Of a stretch of DNA of 64,000 nt, positions 11,883 through 22,379 are shown piece by piece (the first letter of the stretch is position 1; every line of letters begins with the position of its first letter). The position numbers and the translations under genes are program-made. The stretch is from Lotus japonicus (taxonomy: Eukaryota > Streptophyta > Magnoliopsida > Fabales > Fabaceae): contig NC_080043.1 of NCBI RefSeq assembly GCF_012489685.1, positions 43,043,127 to 43,107,126 on the forward strand, in the 5' to 3' direction. The notes below the pieces were generated by a model. That model worked only from the letters and a program-made list of their open reading frames with translations, was not told the origin of the DNA and made no database searches.

Positions 11883-13478
11883 GCCAAGAAAAGAGAATAT
11901 CACAAAAACTCACCCAAAACCCACCCAAAGGCCGTGTGTTTGAGAGGAGAGGAGGAGAAGAATATTTTGTTCAATCCTTGCTTGATCGTCGATCAATCAG
12001 TTGCTGCTTCAAGGTTTCGATGTATAGTCGCTAATCCTTACCACTGATCGCTTTTTCCATAGCTTTTCTATAGACTTTTCTGAGCTGATAGTTTTGAGGT
12101 TTTTGCAAAACTATCCTGAATATTTCATTTCTGATTCTAAACCTCTTCCTTACGTGCCCAAGATCACTTCTGCCGGATTAGATTTTCCGTTATGTCGCCG
12201 AAATTCCGCCGGAATCAATTTTAGCCTCAAATACCCATTTTTGGAGTAAAGCTTCAACCTTTAGGCTGAAAACTATCGCTTTAGCTTAGTGCTAGTAGGA
12301 TTAGTTGTCATAAACGTCGTTGGTGACGTCCCTGTCAAATTTGCTTTTTGGGATTTCAGTTTTGAAATTCTAAGTTAAAAATCATGACCAAAATACCCCT
12401 GCGACAGTTTTTGATTCGATAATTTTTCCGAGTTTAGAATACCCTTAGTTATGGCTAATGATAGCATAGGAACCAAGTTTGATCGAAGAAAAATCGAGCC
12501 CCACAATTACCAAAAGTGGCCGAGCCCTTTAAGGGGGGAGGAGGAAAATTTCCTTTTCCGAAAACTTGTCCTTTCGCGCTAGATTATCGTACCTCGGAGT
12601 ATGAACTACTTCGTGTAAACTTAGTAAGTATTGATAGCTTAGTTTCCGATAGATTCTGATAGTATTTCTGTGGTTTTGCTCTAAAGGTGATTTTGAGGAA
12701 TTCCTAGCGGAGCAAGGCTTTGATTGTGAGGGAGCGTTAGAAGATCATCCTGGAGAATCTTCAGGTGAGGGCTTCTCACTGAATCTCTAGTTAATGCTTA
12801 GGGTCGATGCTTTCGACATTGTTTACTGTTTATGCACTTGTTTGTGTTTGATGGGAAAAATGTTTTCTGAGGCTTCGGCTGACAATGTAGATGATTCATC
12901 TACTGAATGTTTTTGAGATTGACTTACATGCTATGTGCTATGTGGGTAATCTAGGATGTGTGGTGCATGCTTTATATGCTAAGTGCTACGTGTTTATTCT
13001 GAGATGTATTGATATATGACATGTTTGTTGACTGTGATGGATTAATTATGCTTCTGCAATGAAATCTGAGTTTCTGATTAGTGAGAATAGCGGGCAGGTC
13101 ATGCCCATTTTATTTTGAAAGTTTTGAGAAAGTTTGATAGGACGAATGAGATTCGGGCCTTGTTATGGTTTTCATGGATCGAGGCATTCTCTGGAGTTAG
13201 TTGGGGATTAGGAGATTCCGAGAACTTATAAGATTTTGCGGTAAGACTAAAAGGATATTATTTTGTAAAGAAAACTCATAAGACATTAAACAACCTCTAA
13301 ATATTCAAATAATGATAACACACTCGGAAGGAAGCTTAGGATGCAAATCTTAGTTTTTGGAAAACGAGAAGTGTCGTCGGATCCAAGTGTTGAGGAGATT
13401 GGTAAGTTCTGAGTATGTGATACTCCTTCGCTCGTTGAGCAGTTTGTTTAGCCATCCAAGGGATGAGCCGAGAAGCTT

Positions 13479-13842
13479 CACTGAGGCGTGAGACCTTGTG
13501 AATGCGTTATACTCCACTGAGGCGTGAGACCTTGTGGAAAGCATGGATCTTCACTGAGGCGTGAGACCTCGTGAACAACATGAAGCTTCACTGAGGCGTG
13601 AGACCTTGTGAATGCGGGATACTCCACTGAGGCGTGAGACCTTGTGGAAAGCATGGATCTTCACTGAGGCGTGAGACCTCATGAATAGCATGGAACTTCA
13701 CTGAAGCGTGAGACTTCGTGCAAGTGTGTAAATTCACTGGGGCGTGAGACCCCGTGAAAGCATAAAACTTCACTGAAGCGTGAGACTTTGTGAATGTGTG
13801 AGACTCCACTGAAGCGTGAGACTTCGTGAGAGCATTGATGAC
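13479..13842. repeat. ~37-bp minisatellite, about 10 units, in solo LTR 2
   Basis: Each unit contains CACTGAGGCGTGAGACC or CACTGAAGCGTGAGACTT followed by TGTGAA or CGTGAA and a variable ~15-base tail. Changes on both sides of the GTGAGA core tend to match (GGC with ACC, AGC with ACTT), so pairing between the two halves of the core seems conserved. Confidence 0.85.
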
Positions 13843-15605
13843 TCGAAGAGTTATCGTGAGTGGTTGCACTCAATTTATGATTATTGTATTTTGTCGCAGA
13901 ATCGACTTTTACCTTAGGGTAAGCTTTTAGAGACATTAATTTAACTAGAACACGTGGCGACGTGTCGAGTGAGGTCGGAGACGTTGTTTGGCTAATCACA
14001 TTGCATTCATGCACACATAGGAGGTTAATACACGGCGTGATTACCGGACCTTCGTCGGTTTCCAAAATGGTCATAAGACCCGGAATGCCGTGCAAGAGCG
14101 TTTGTAGACGTCTCTTGTAGCAGACCGAAATGGCGGACCTTAGGGTTTACTGCTGATCTGGCTACCTTTGTTTGGTGTAAGAGGCACGCGGGCAGAAATG
14201 GTCCCACCGTTGCTGGTGCTAGGATTGATCCGTTTGATGTCTATCCGTTTCCGGAATGCATTGGTTAACTGGGTTAACCGCCATATCATATCATGCAACA
14301 TGCATACTGACTTAGTTGCTGGGTGTGATTGTTACTTGTTAATCCTATTTGTAACATGATAATTGTTATTACTGCCATTTATGTTCGTTATGGAATATGC
14401 AACCCTAGGATGTTATCCCTAGCTATAAGCCTAAGTGGCTATTCTATTATCTGTATCTATCAGTGCTATTATTTACGTAATTCTTTGGAGTTGACCCTCG
14501 CGTCTTCTGTGTGTGCTTTGGCGGACAAACGCCCATTGTCAGATGTCTTTGGCGGGCTAGTTCATGATGGTTCACCCTTCGGGGGAAACTAGGGTTGAGA
14601 TGCTGGAACCGGAGCGCATCGCGGTAGCAAGAGGAGGACGGATGGTGTACATAGACTAGGTCGTTCTGGATTTTGAATTCGGACGACGATCATGCTAGCA
14701 TGTAGGATTGAGTGTTAGTGTGAGCTCCTCGAGATGGGATTAGTGTAGGAGTAGAGTCTTAGCTCTGAACATCATTTATTTCTTTGGGGACAGGGTAGTT
14801 TCCCACCTATAGCTTTTTGTGTGGTTTCTTACGGGAATCACAGAAAGTTGGTTGGACTTAGGAGGTCTTGTTTCAGGCCGATTGGGCTAACTTATTCTCG
14901 TTTTTGAGGTTTGTGTTGCGGACACTTCACCTCTACTTTGGTCTGTACTTTTTGCCTACGGACGTTACATGCTTTTTCTTTCCGTCACTGGAGGTTACTC
15001 GTGACGAGGTTGCTACTTACAGCGGGGACTCTTATATATAATGTATATTAGTTCTGTTATTTTTCGCATTTGGGTTTTATCTATTTCAGTCTTGTCTTAG
15101 TTATTATCGAAAAAAAAATATTTACGTTTTTCCGCATTAAGTTTTTCTTTTGGTTACTAAAGTGACGCCACCGAAATCGGGGTGTTACAGTTCGCACATT
15201 CCAGGGTTTCGGATCGAAACGCTTGTCATGGAAAGGATTAAGAGGAATTCTTATATTTCTCTGAAGATTTTTGGAATTAGTTCCTATAGTGCTTTAAGAG
15301 TAAATTAATCGTTTACTAACGCTCTTGCCCTAGGTGTAAGCGAATAAGACTCGCGCTATAACTTATATCGACTTTAATACTATTCTTAGTCTTTTCCTGA
15401 ACTTTCTCCTTCATATATTTAGTCCATTTGGTAAACACTTGTTCAGGTTTCCGTCACGATACATCGAAACCTAATCGTGAATATGAATTTAATTAATTTA
15501 TTCTAAGCTTAAAAACTTGGGTCTCACAAGCATGAACCCTAATTTTACTTCTTATGATCTGAAAATTGGGGTGAATTTAGGAATACAGATTGTATTTGGA
15601 CCTTA

Positions 15606-15879
15606 ATTAGGATTAGTTTGTGTTTAGGGTTAATTAGGGTAAGTTAATTAATTAAGGGATTTTTATTAATTTTTTTTAATTTTTAATTTTTTTTAATGCC
15701 ACGTCAGAAAAAATTATCTAGTCATCAAGCCTAATCATCACTCGCCGGAGCTCCCCACTCCGGCGAGGACCTGCTCCACACACTTTCCAAACGCGAGGAC
15801 TTAGATTTTCAAATTTTTCGAGGTGGGACTAATTTCAGACGGCCATACAACCACATGGACCAAGTAGAGGATTAACCCT
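15606..15879. repeat. MULE terminal inverted repeat, right
   Basis: It is the reverse complement of 5258-5535, ending GGATTAACCCT. Bases 15534-15605 between it and the solo LTR are the only right-side MULE interior left. Confidence 0.8.
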
Positions 15880-16244
15880 AAAATAAAAATATTCAGACTA
15901 AGTAGAAAGAACAATTAGAATTTGATAAAATGCTTTTTTTTATCTATCTCAGGCTAACATATGTATCTGCCAATATGATCATTTCTAATCAGCAGAATAT
16001 CAAGATTTAGTGCTCCTTTTTACTAAAGAAGTTGCAATAGACTTTGGCCATATACTCAAGGGATGCTAAGAAGGGAGCATAATGATACAAATGGTTAGAA
16101 GGCACCCCCGCAAGGCTTAGAAAAGAGCAGAATGAAAATTGATAACTTGCACCATGCATCACAAAAATCACTCATGCCATAACTGGGATCCTCTCTTAAT
16201 GTTAGCATGTAGCAACACATTTAAGTCATCATATGCATGCCGCA

Positions 16245-16454
16245 CTATGTAGTACCTCTCAATCTCATCGAATGGTGCATGTACTTGATCTTCAAATTCT
16301 TGTTTGACTTGTCAAGAGCATCTCTTGGTGGCTCAAGGAGGAGAACTTCAAGACGTTTAAAGCAGCTCCCTTGGTCAATCTTAAAAACTGGCAAAGCTTC
16401 CTCTTTCGTGAAGAATCCACCAAATACATATTTGGTCAGACCAATTTTCCTCAA
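16245..16454 (-). other. Possible exon of an unrecognised minus-strand gene
   Basis: The frame reads KYVFGGFFTKEEALPVFKID and then LEVLLLEPPRDALDKSNKN before a stop at 16245, with an acceptor-like TTTTTGTAG just upstream. The residue pattern looks like real protein, but I do not recognise a family. A second exon-like stretch (18151 down to 18032, reading WLLDDEQLLYSLNYGG and ending AAG/GTAAATA) lies upstream on the same strand. I could not show that the two belong together. Confidence 0.3.
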
Positions 16455-18463
16455 TGCTACAAAAATATAGCCATACCTCCTAGAGATTGAAATACCGTGT
16501 TTAGTTAAGATTAAATATCGCCCAACAAAAAAAGTAGAAGATAGGGTTTAGCTGCAAAATCTCTTTATTCACCACAATATCAACGAATGGTGTAAATAAG
16601 CTAAAGCTCAGTATATGTAAAAAATTCAGCTAGTTTGAAGAAAACAGAAAATATAGGATCTCCAATAACCTGATTTAATATGTAACCTTCTGCAAGCACA
16701 TTCCAATCCTGATTTACTGCAATAAAGAAACTAACTCAGCCCCCACCTCTAATTTTAGGCAATATAGGATCATCTAATTGTATCATCACAATGACAACCA
16801 AGTCCACTTCCATTTTATTTTACATGGCCAATTTTTGGTTTAAATTGATTGGCATATCACTATATAAATACATATTCAACATAGCAAGTGAACACGTCTA
16901 CAAATCCCATATACTGAACAAAAGTTGTCCTTAAACAAATTAAGAATTGAAAGAAGAAGCACTATTAACATTATATATCAAGATAATGAGTGATTAATAT
17001 TTAGTAAAAGATGGCATACATAAAGAGCTAGAGCATGGTACCTTTCTCTTTTAGTGATAGTCCAAGAGAGCAATTATTCCAATCGATTACCATAGGCTGT
17101 CAAATCCCCTAACATAGAAACCGAAAGAGAAAATGAAAGACAGCGGTTCCTTCACTTTGTTGCAACGTCCTTCCTCTGCTGCTCCTCTCTCCCAAAAACT
17201 CTTTCACCTTTAAGTTGATCATAATACTCACATATCTCTAACAATAATAGACCTTGAAAACATAATCAATTGTAGCTTAATCTCAACCTTCTTCTTCTGT
17301 CACAGGCGACCTAGAGCTCTGTCAGCATCCCCACTGAAAATAGAAATCAGAACATAAAATCACAACCTAGTAGTTGCAATTAGAGGTGCATTAATTCAAC
17401 AGAACATCTAGGTCCATTATAGTCAGAGAGGGATCAAAATATGTCCACACGCATTTTCAAACATAAATACAAAACACAAACTAACAACCAAAACCCAACC
17501 AACTTCCTAGTTAATTTAAATTAGATATCTTCACTTCATAAAAAATAAACCAGATCCTCCAGCAAAAATCCTAAAACTCCATTCATGATGTTGTAAGTTA
17601 GCGAAAACAGAAATAACATATAGTGAAAACACTATTCTACCTATATTCTTTGGCTTCATTATGATATCCCAAGTTAAATTCAAAACTTAAAAAAAAATAG
17701 ATTAACATGAACATATTTGTATTCCAAGGAGCTGGAGAAATCATAACAAACCAAATGCACAACATGTCTCACATATGTATTTCAAGTACCATAAACCTAA
17801 AACCAAACTGATGGAATGTATGAAATTCAGAATCATAAAACTTCTTCTCATTGCAATCCCCTAAGCACATCCACATTATCACTGCCATATCATTTCAGTG
17901 TTTCACTCTTCTAAACATGAAGATATGAATAAACTTATGATCAATAAAATAAAGACACTAAAAGCAAGAAGCATCAAATACTTAAAAGTGAAAAGGCTTA
18001 ATGGAGTAACAAACAATGTGCTAATATTTACCTTAATATGGAATCCTGTTTGCCAAAGATAACATCTGCGGAGCACAGCCCAAGCCACTAATCTTGTTCC
18101 TCCATAATTTAAGGAATAGAGTAATTGTTCATCATCAAGTAACCATGGCACTTATGGAATTAAGAATCATAAAACTTCTTTTCAATGCTATCCCCTAAGC
18201 ACAACAAAAGTATCACTCCCATATCATTTCAGTTATTCACCCTTCAAAACATTAAGATTAAAAAAATGAAAGAAAACCAAAACACAGGTTCTTGCTGAAA
18301 TTCTTTACTACTCTTGCTATTTTATTTTGTTAAGCCAGAGAAACAAATTGGAATTGATGTATCATTCATCTTTAGAAAACCATCACCAAAATAAAATTTC
18401 AGTTCCCCTTCTCCTAAGCATTTCATCAGACACAAAAAATAAAGGGGAAATTAATTAAATTAC
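16455..18463. other. AT-rich intergenic or intronic DNA
   Basis: Nothing recognisable apart from the exon-like stretch at 18032-18151 (minus). If the flanking exon-like pieces belong to one minus-strand gene, this is intron. Confidence 0.4.
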
Positions 18464-18813
18464 CTCTTTGCCATCGTCGTTGAGGAGTGGATTGTGGGAA
18501 AGTGAGAGGTAGAGGTCCTTCTTCGACTGGAAAGAGGAGCCAGCGACGACAGAGAAGGAGATGATGCGGTTGAGCCTCCTCCGGCGGTAATCGTCTTCCT
18601 TGTCGATGATCCTCTGCGACTTGCGGAAACCCAACTCGGCGTCGGTTTCAGGGGCGGAGGGCATGTCCTTGAGGAGGCTTTTGGGGGCGGGGTTGAAGAC
18701 TTGAAGTGTGGTATGCGTCTCTGTCGCTTGCGCCATAGAGATCGATGACGAAAGTGAGGGATGCGAGTTCCTGCTCCATCTTCTTCCTGCGTCTTCGCAA
18801 TCTCAGGGTCCAT
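18464..18813 (-). pseudogene. SF3B1-like N-terminal exon, rearranged
   Basis: The minus strand opens with MDPEIAKTQEE, the start of plant splicing factor 3B subunit 1. Other frames give MEQELASLTF and DLYGASDRDAY, then APKSLLKDMPSAPETDAELG, FRKSQRIIDKEDDYRRRRLN and RIIS. SF3B1 is the U2 snRNP scaffold that recognises the branch point. Here at least two frame changes separate the blocks, and ~20 residues known between DRDAY and APK are replaced. After RIIS the sequence departs from the family (SVVAGSSFQSKKDLYLS) and ends at a donor, GAG/GTAATT. It is a fragment or chimaeric copy, not the working gene. Upstream, ACCCTAAAAAACC resembles a 5' leader, so leader plus first exon seem to have been copied together. 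Confidence 0.65.
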
Positions 18814-18955
18814 GACTATCTTCGAGGATGGGTCTAAGAGGGGTGGGTTTTCGAAAACTCTAGGGTGCAAATGTTAGGTTTTTTAGGGTTTTCATAGCAA
18901 AAGAGGAAGAATAGAAAAATATGTAGAAATTGAAACCTGAACGACCTTACATGAT

Positions 18956-19420
18956 TAATACTCTCAAAATAAATCAAAAATAAAATAAAAGAGTCAAAGA
19001 TAAAATCAAGAAATAAATCACCTAAATCATAATCAAATCTAAAATAAAAAAATATACTAATTAAAGATAGATAAAAACTAACAAAATCTAGCAAATCACA
19101 ATAAAAACTCATAAAATCATGAATTAAATAAAAATCCGAAAATTCAATAAAAAACCATAAAAATTAATTAATACTCTAAAAATAAATCTAAAATAAAATA
19201 AAATACCCACACATAAAATCAAGAAATAAACAACTTAAATCCCAATATAATTTAAAATTTAAAAATATGCTAATTAAAAATAGATAAAAACTACCAAAAT
19301 CTAGCAAATCATAATAAAAATTAATAAAATCCTAAATTAAATAAAAATTCGAAAATTCAATAAAAATTAATTAATACACTAAAAATAAATATAAAATAAA
19401 ATAAAAGACTCACAACAATC
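18956..19420. repeat. AT-rich degenerate tandem repeat, ~205-213 bp, 2.3 units
   Basis: Unit starts TAATACTCTCAAAATAAATC, TAATACTCTAAAAATAAATC and TAATACACTAAAAATAAATA lie at 18956, 19169 and 19372. Each is followed by the same order of words (ATAAAATCAAGAAATAAA, GATAGATAAAAACTA, AATCTAGCAAATCA). Confidence 0.75.
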
Positions 19421-19532
19421 TTGTTTAAAAACTACCAAAATCTAACAAATAACAATACAAACAAAACAAAACTTTATAAAATATTTATTTTATATATGCT
19501 TTTTTTTTGCGGATTTATTCTTTTTTTTTTTT

Positions 19533-19652
19533 AAAAAAATGTACATATATGTTTTTTTTAATATTTTTAATATCAAATGAGAATTAATCTGAAAAAATGT
19601 ACATATATGCTTTCTTTTTAATATTTTTAATATCAAATGAGAATTAATCTGT
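19533..19652. repeat. 60-bp direct tandem duplication
   Basis: AATGTACATATATG followed by TTTTTAATATTTTTAATATC and AAATGAGAATTAATCTG occurs twice with a 60-base period. It runs into a 39-base duplication (19639 and 19678, GAGAATTAATCTG to TTGGCCT). Confidence 0.85.
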
Positions 19653-19742
19653 GAGTGACACATCATCAAATTGGCCTGAGAATTAATCTGGGAGTGACAC
19701 CTCATCAAATTGGCCTGATGGAAGTTCTTCTTTTCTAATATA
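19639..19742. repeat. Dispersed repeat end, copy 2
   Basis: It contains GAGAATTAATCTGGGAG, GACACCTCATCAAATTGGCC and TTCTTTTCTAATATA. It abuts the CTAG of the Helitron-like 3' end. Confidence 0.5.
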
Positions 19743-20417
19743 CTAGTGTTTTTTTACCCGTGCAACGAAATATGTGTATTGTATTTGATATATCAATCAA
19801 TACCTTGATTATTAAAAATATATTAAACAACATGTGAAATAGAAGAGTTTGAAATGTTAAGCAAAGAGGATAAAAAGACTTGTCTTCTAAGCCTGATTGA
19901 GATCAACAGGACCTCGTTTCACATTCTTCATGAACATGAAGACAATAGCACAAATCCTAGATATAAGGAATTATCAACATATTAATCCTAAAAAAATGAA
20001 TGTGATAGTAGCACAAATCAGAATTGTGAAAGGTAAATCATAAAGTATGACATCATTGTGTTTATACCAAGTCATCCAAGGTTGAGCCAATATTGCAAGG
20101 TACCTACATAATTTGTGATATATATCATACTTTGAAAACACGAACGCAAATTGTGGACAGTCTTCTGCCTTTAGATTCCTAGGTTGCACAAACCTTTGAA
20201 TTTCACCCCAAGCTGAATTGCAAGTAACTGTAATGAAGATGTCGGGGTACCCAAATTTCTTGCAGATAGCCATCGCATCATGACAATTATTAAACATATA
20301 GCGACGTCCCCCAATAAAAGATGGGGGAAAAATAACTCGCTTTTCAACAGAAGAGAGATATGTCTCTCCTTTGTCAATGACTACTGCGATACCATTTAAA
20401 TAATCAGCTCTAATCAA
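19743..20417 (-). mobile_element. Helitron remnant: Helitron_like_N domain and candidate 3' end
   Basis: On the minus strand 20417-19974 (147 codons) reads RVIFPPSFIGGRRYMFNNCH, DAMAICKKFGYPDIFITVTC and NSAWGEIQRFVQPRNLKAED. This is the conserved helitron-like N region that precedes the Rep nuclease and helicase of rolling-circle transposons. The frame then fades and the Rep and helicase domains are absent, so the gene is dead. About 230 bp downstream the minus strand reads GTTGCACGGGTAAAAAAACA and then CTAG (19743-19746). Helitrons end in CTRR, often after a GC-rich stem, so this is a plausible 3' terminus in the right orientation. Confidence 0.7.
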
Positions 20418-22337
20418 CTCCTGATTATGCTGAATGTAAGAGAGGAGAAATCATAACAAACCCAATGCACAGTAGGTTTCACATATGTATTTCAAGTACC
20501 ATAAACCAAAAGTACAGATGAGAACTGAGAGGATTTATAAAGGGAGTAAGGAGGAAAAAATGAAAGAGATAGAAAGAAGATTCACAGCAACTAACATGTT
20601 TGGTTTCTTCAAAATGAGAAGGTTAAAAATATGGAAGAAACCTAAACTATTCAAGTACAGGGCATCACCTGAAGGAACTTTATGTGATGATATTTAAGAT
20701 CCTTATGATTTGAACCCAAACTGAAAAACAACCTTATATTCTTGGCATGTGGGGTGAGTGAGTAAAATGACAAAATCATGCTGATAAGTTCATGGAATTG
20801 TGTCTTATGTTTTTGTTCTGCAAAACTGGTCCCTTTTCCTAAATTAAGTATAACAAACATGGTATGGTTAGATTCTGTCCATGTAGCCATAAAACAACTC
20901 TGATAACTGCTCTTGGAGACGCTAAATGATATCACTAAAAAACATAAACTAAATTTGACATACTCTCAAATATTGCCAATCGTCTGGCTCCCCACTACTA
21001 GCTCTTCTTGAAATCATGTTATGTTTGGTGCAACATATATAACATCAATGCCAATATTTATGTCTTGATGTCTATCCCATATTCTGGCCTTTTGCACTTG
21101 CAGCTGACACAACCTCTATAGATTTTTCTTCCTTAAACAGTTTAATTAGCTTTATCCTCCTTCTAATTGAAGTGAGTTGTCTCTATAGTAACCTGCTTCA
21201 CCTCGTTTCTTATGAGGTCCATAAAGCCAATAAGCTAAAAGGATTTTCTCTAATCAGTACATCTCAAAGAGAAGCTTCTCCTGCTCCAGGCCATAACTTT
21301 CAAGATCATCCTCCTTCTGTTCCAGCAGCTTATCCATAGTTCTAAAAGAGTTTTCTCCTTCTGAAAACGTAGCTGCAACAGCATTTTTTGCATTTCAAGC
21401 AAAAACATACAAACAACAAAAGAGAAGAACTTATAAAAAGACACACTATTTAACGGGAATGAGAAGATAAAGGTGAACCTCCAATGACGACAATGTTTAA
21501 TGTGAACCTTCTTCTCCTTTAGTGAGGTATCTAATTTATAAATCAGTGGAGGGGAAGAATTTGTTACCTCTCTTTTAAAAGATTTTTTCTTCTAATCGAA
21601 CGGTTCAGCTTCAAAACACCGATTAGTTGTGGCTTCTTCTACCACCTCTTCCCTCGTAAGTACTGAATGATAACAGGCTTTGAAACCTTCATCTGTAATC
21701 TCTACCTGAATCAAACAAACTAAAGGTCATAAATAAATAAGAGTAAACAAAGTAACGAAAAGAATCACTTTAAGGTTATCTGCCAACAACCTATTCCAAA
21801 CTAGGAATCACTTCTTACTGCACCTTCCCCATTGTGTTACCACTAACTGCTCCAGTTAAAGAATTGTAGCATCCAAATCTAATTACCCTGATCAGTTAGC
21901 AATCAAACAGAAACATGTCCAATTTTTTGCCAGAAACTCCCCTTTCAACATTTTCCTCATATGTTTGGTCCATTATTTGAAATGCAATCTGTAATATGCC
22001 TATGCAAGAGGAAGGTCTATTCAAGTCTGAATAAAAAAGAGTTACATTAATAGTGATTCAAGATAAAAAAAAAGAGCCAGATAATATATGAAAGATGAGC
22101 TGTGAAAATCATTAGGTGTGTTTGGCAGAAAAAGAAGGTGAATGTGAGAAAGAAAAGAAAAGGTTTCATGGTTTTGGGGTGCTGGGGGTTTGGGATGAGA
22201 AGAGGAGGGTATTGAGAGAAGTAAATTTAAGGTAAAGAAGGTTTTGATGAGGAAGACAATCACTTTTTTTGGAGTGCAGGGTGCAAAGAGAGTTTCATGA
22301 TGATAATTTGCTTCAGTGGGTTTTGTTGGTGGTAGAC

Positions 22338-22338
<1 letters not shown>
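20418..22338. other. Intergenic; one unrecognised coiled-coil-like remnant
   Basis: On the minus strand near 21372-21258 a frame reads TFSEGENSFRTMDKLLEQKE and then DDLESYGLEQEKLLFEMY before a stop, a Glu/Leu-rich helix-like piece with no family I can name. The rest shows no protein signal beyond short AT-rich frames. Confidence 0.3.

Positions 22339-22378
<40 letters not shown>
22339..22378. repeat. (GA)n microsatellite, ~20 units
   Basis: An uninterrupted GA run ends at the C of GAGACTAAC. Confidence 0.95.

Positions 22379-22379
<1 letters not shown>

Larger units (their letters stand above)
11169..15189 (+). mobile_element. Solo LTR 2 (4,021 bp), inserted in reverse into solo LTR 1
   Basis: It starts TGTAAGGCCCAAGTTTTTAA and ends AAATCGGGGTGTTACA, with perfect 5-bp duplications GTTCG at 11164-11168 and 15190-15194. 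It is the opposite-strand relative of the surrounding copy. No domain was found. Short ORFs (for example 11410-11643) recur in the same relative place in solo LTR 3 (41464-41697) with similar translations. That reflects shared LTR sequence and is not evidence of a gene. Confidence 0.8.
7610..15528 (-). mobile_element. Solo LTR 1 of a giant-LTR family (~3.9 kb), with a nested copy
   Basis: The unit starts TGTAACACCCCGATTTCGG at 7610 and ends CTTGGGTCTCACA at 15528. Perfect 5-bp duplications AGCAT flank it (7605-7609 and 15529-15533). Removing the nested element 11169-15189 and its duplication leaves about 3.9 kb. There is no coding domain, and the start sequence does not recur inside, so it behaves as a single LTR. 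The promoter-like TATA box is on the minus strand, so the transcription sense runs from 15528 to 7610. An alternative is a non-autonomous LARD-like element, but no internal pair of LTRs is visible. Confidence 0.75.
5258..15879 (+). mobile_element. Mutator-like (MULE) element with long TIRs, interrupted by solo LTRs
   Basis: Inverted copies of a ~275-bp sequence lie at 5258-5535 and 15606-15879, both starting AGGGTTAATCCTCTACTTGG at the outer end. With the later insertion (7610-15528 plus one 5-bp duplication) removed, the element is about 2.7 kb. It carries a plus-strand ORF with a plant PB1-like domain, a family usually found at the N-terminus of MULE transposases, and a minus-strand GRF zinc-finger exon. 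No MURA catalytic domain was found, so the element is an internally deleted, non-autonomous derivative. Flanks are A/T-rich (TAAAATAAA left, AAAATAAAA right), so the 9-bp target duplication is only approximate. Confidence 0.7.

Noticed and set aside
13479..13842. CRISPR-like array
   Set aside because: Units are 36-38 bp with no unique spacers of constant size, inside an LTR of a plant genome; it is a minisatellite.
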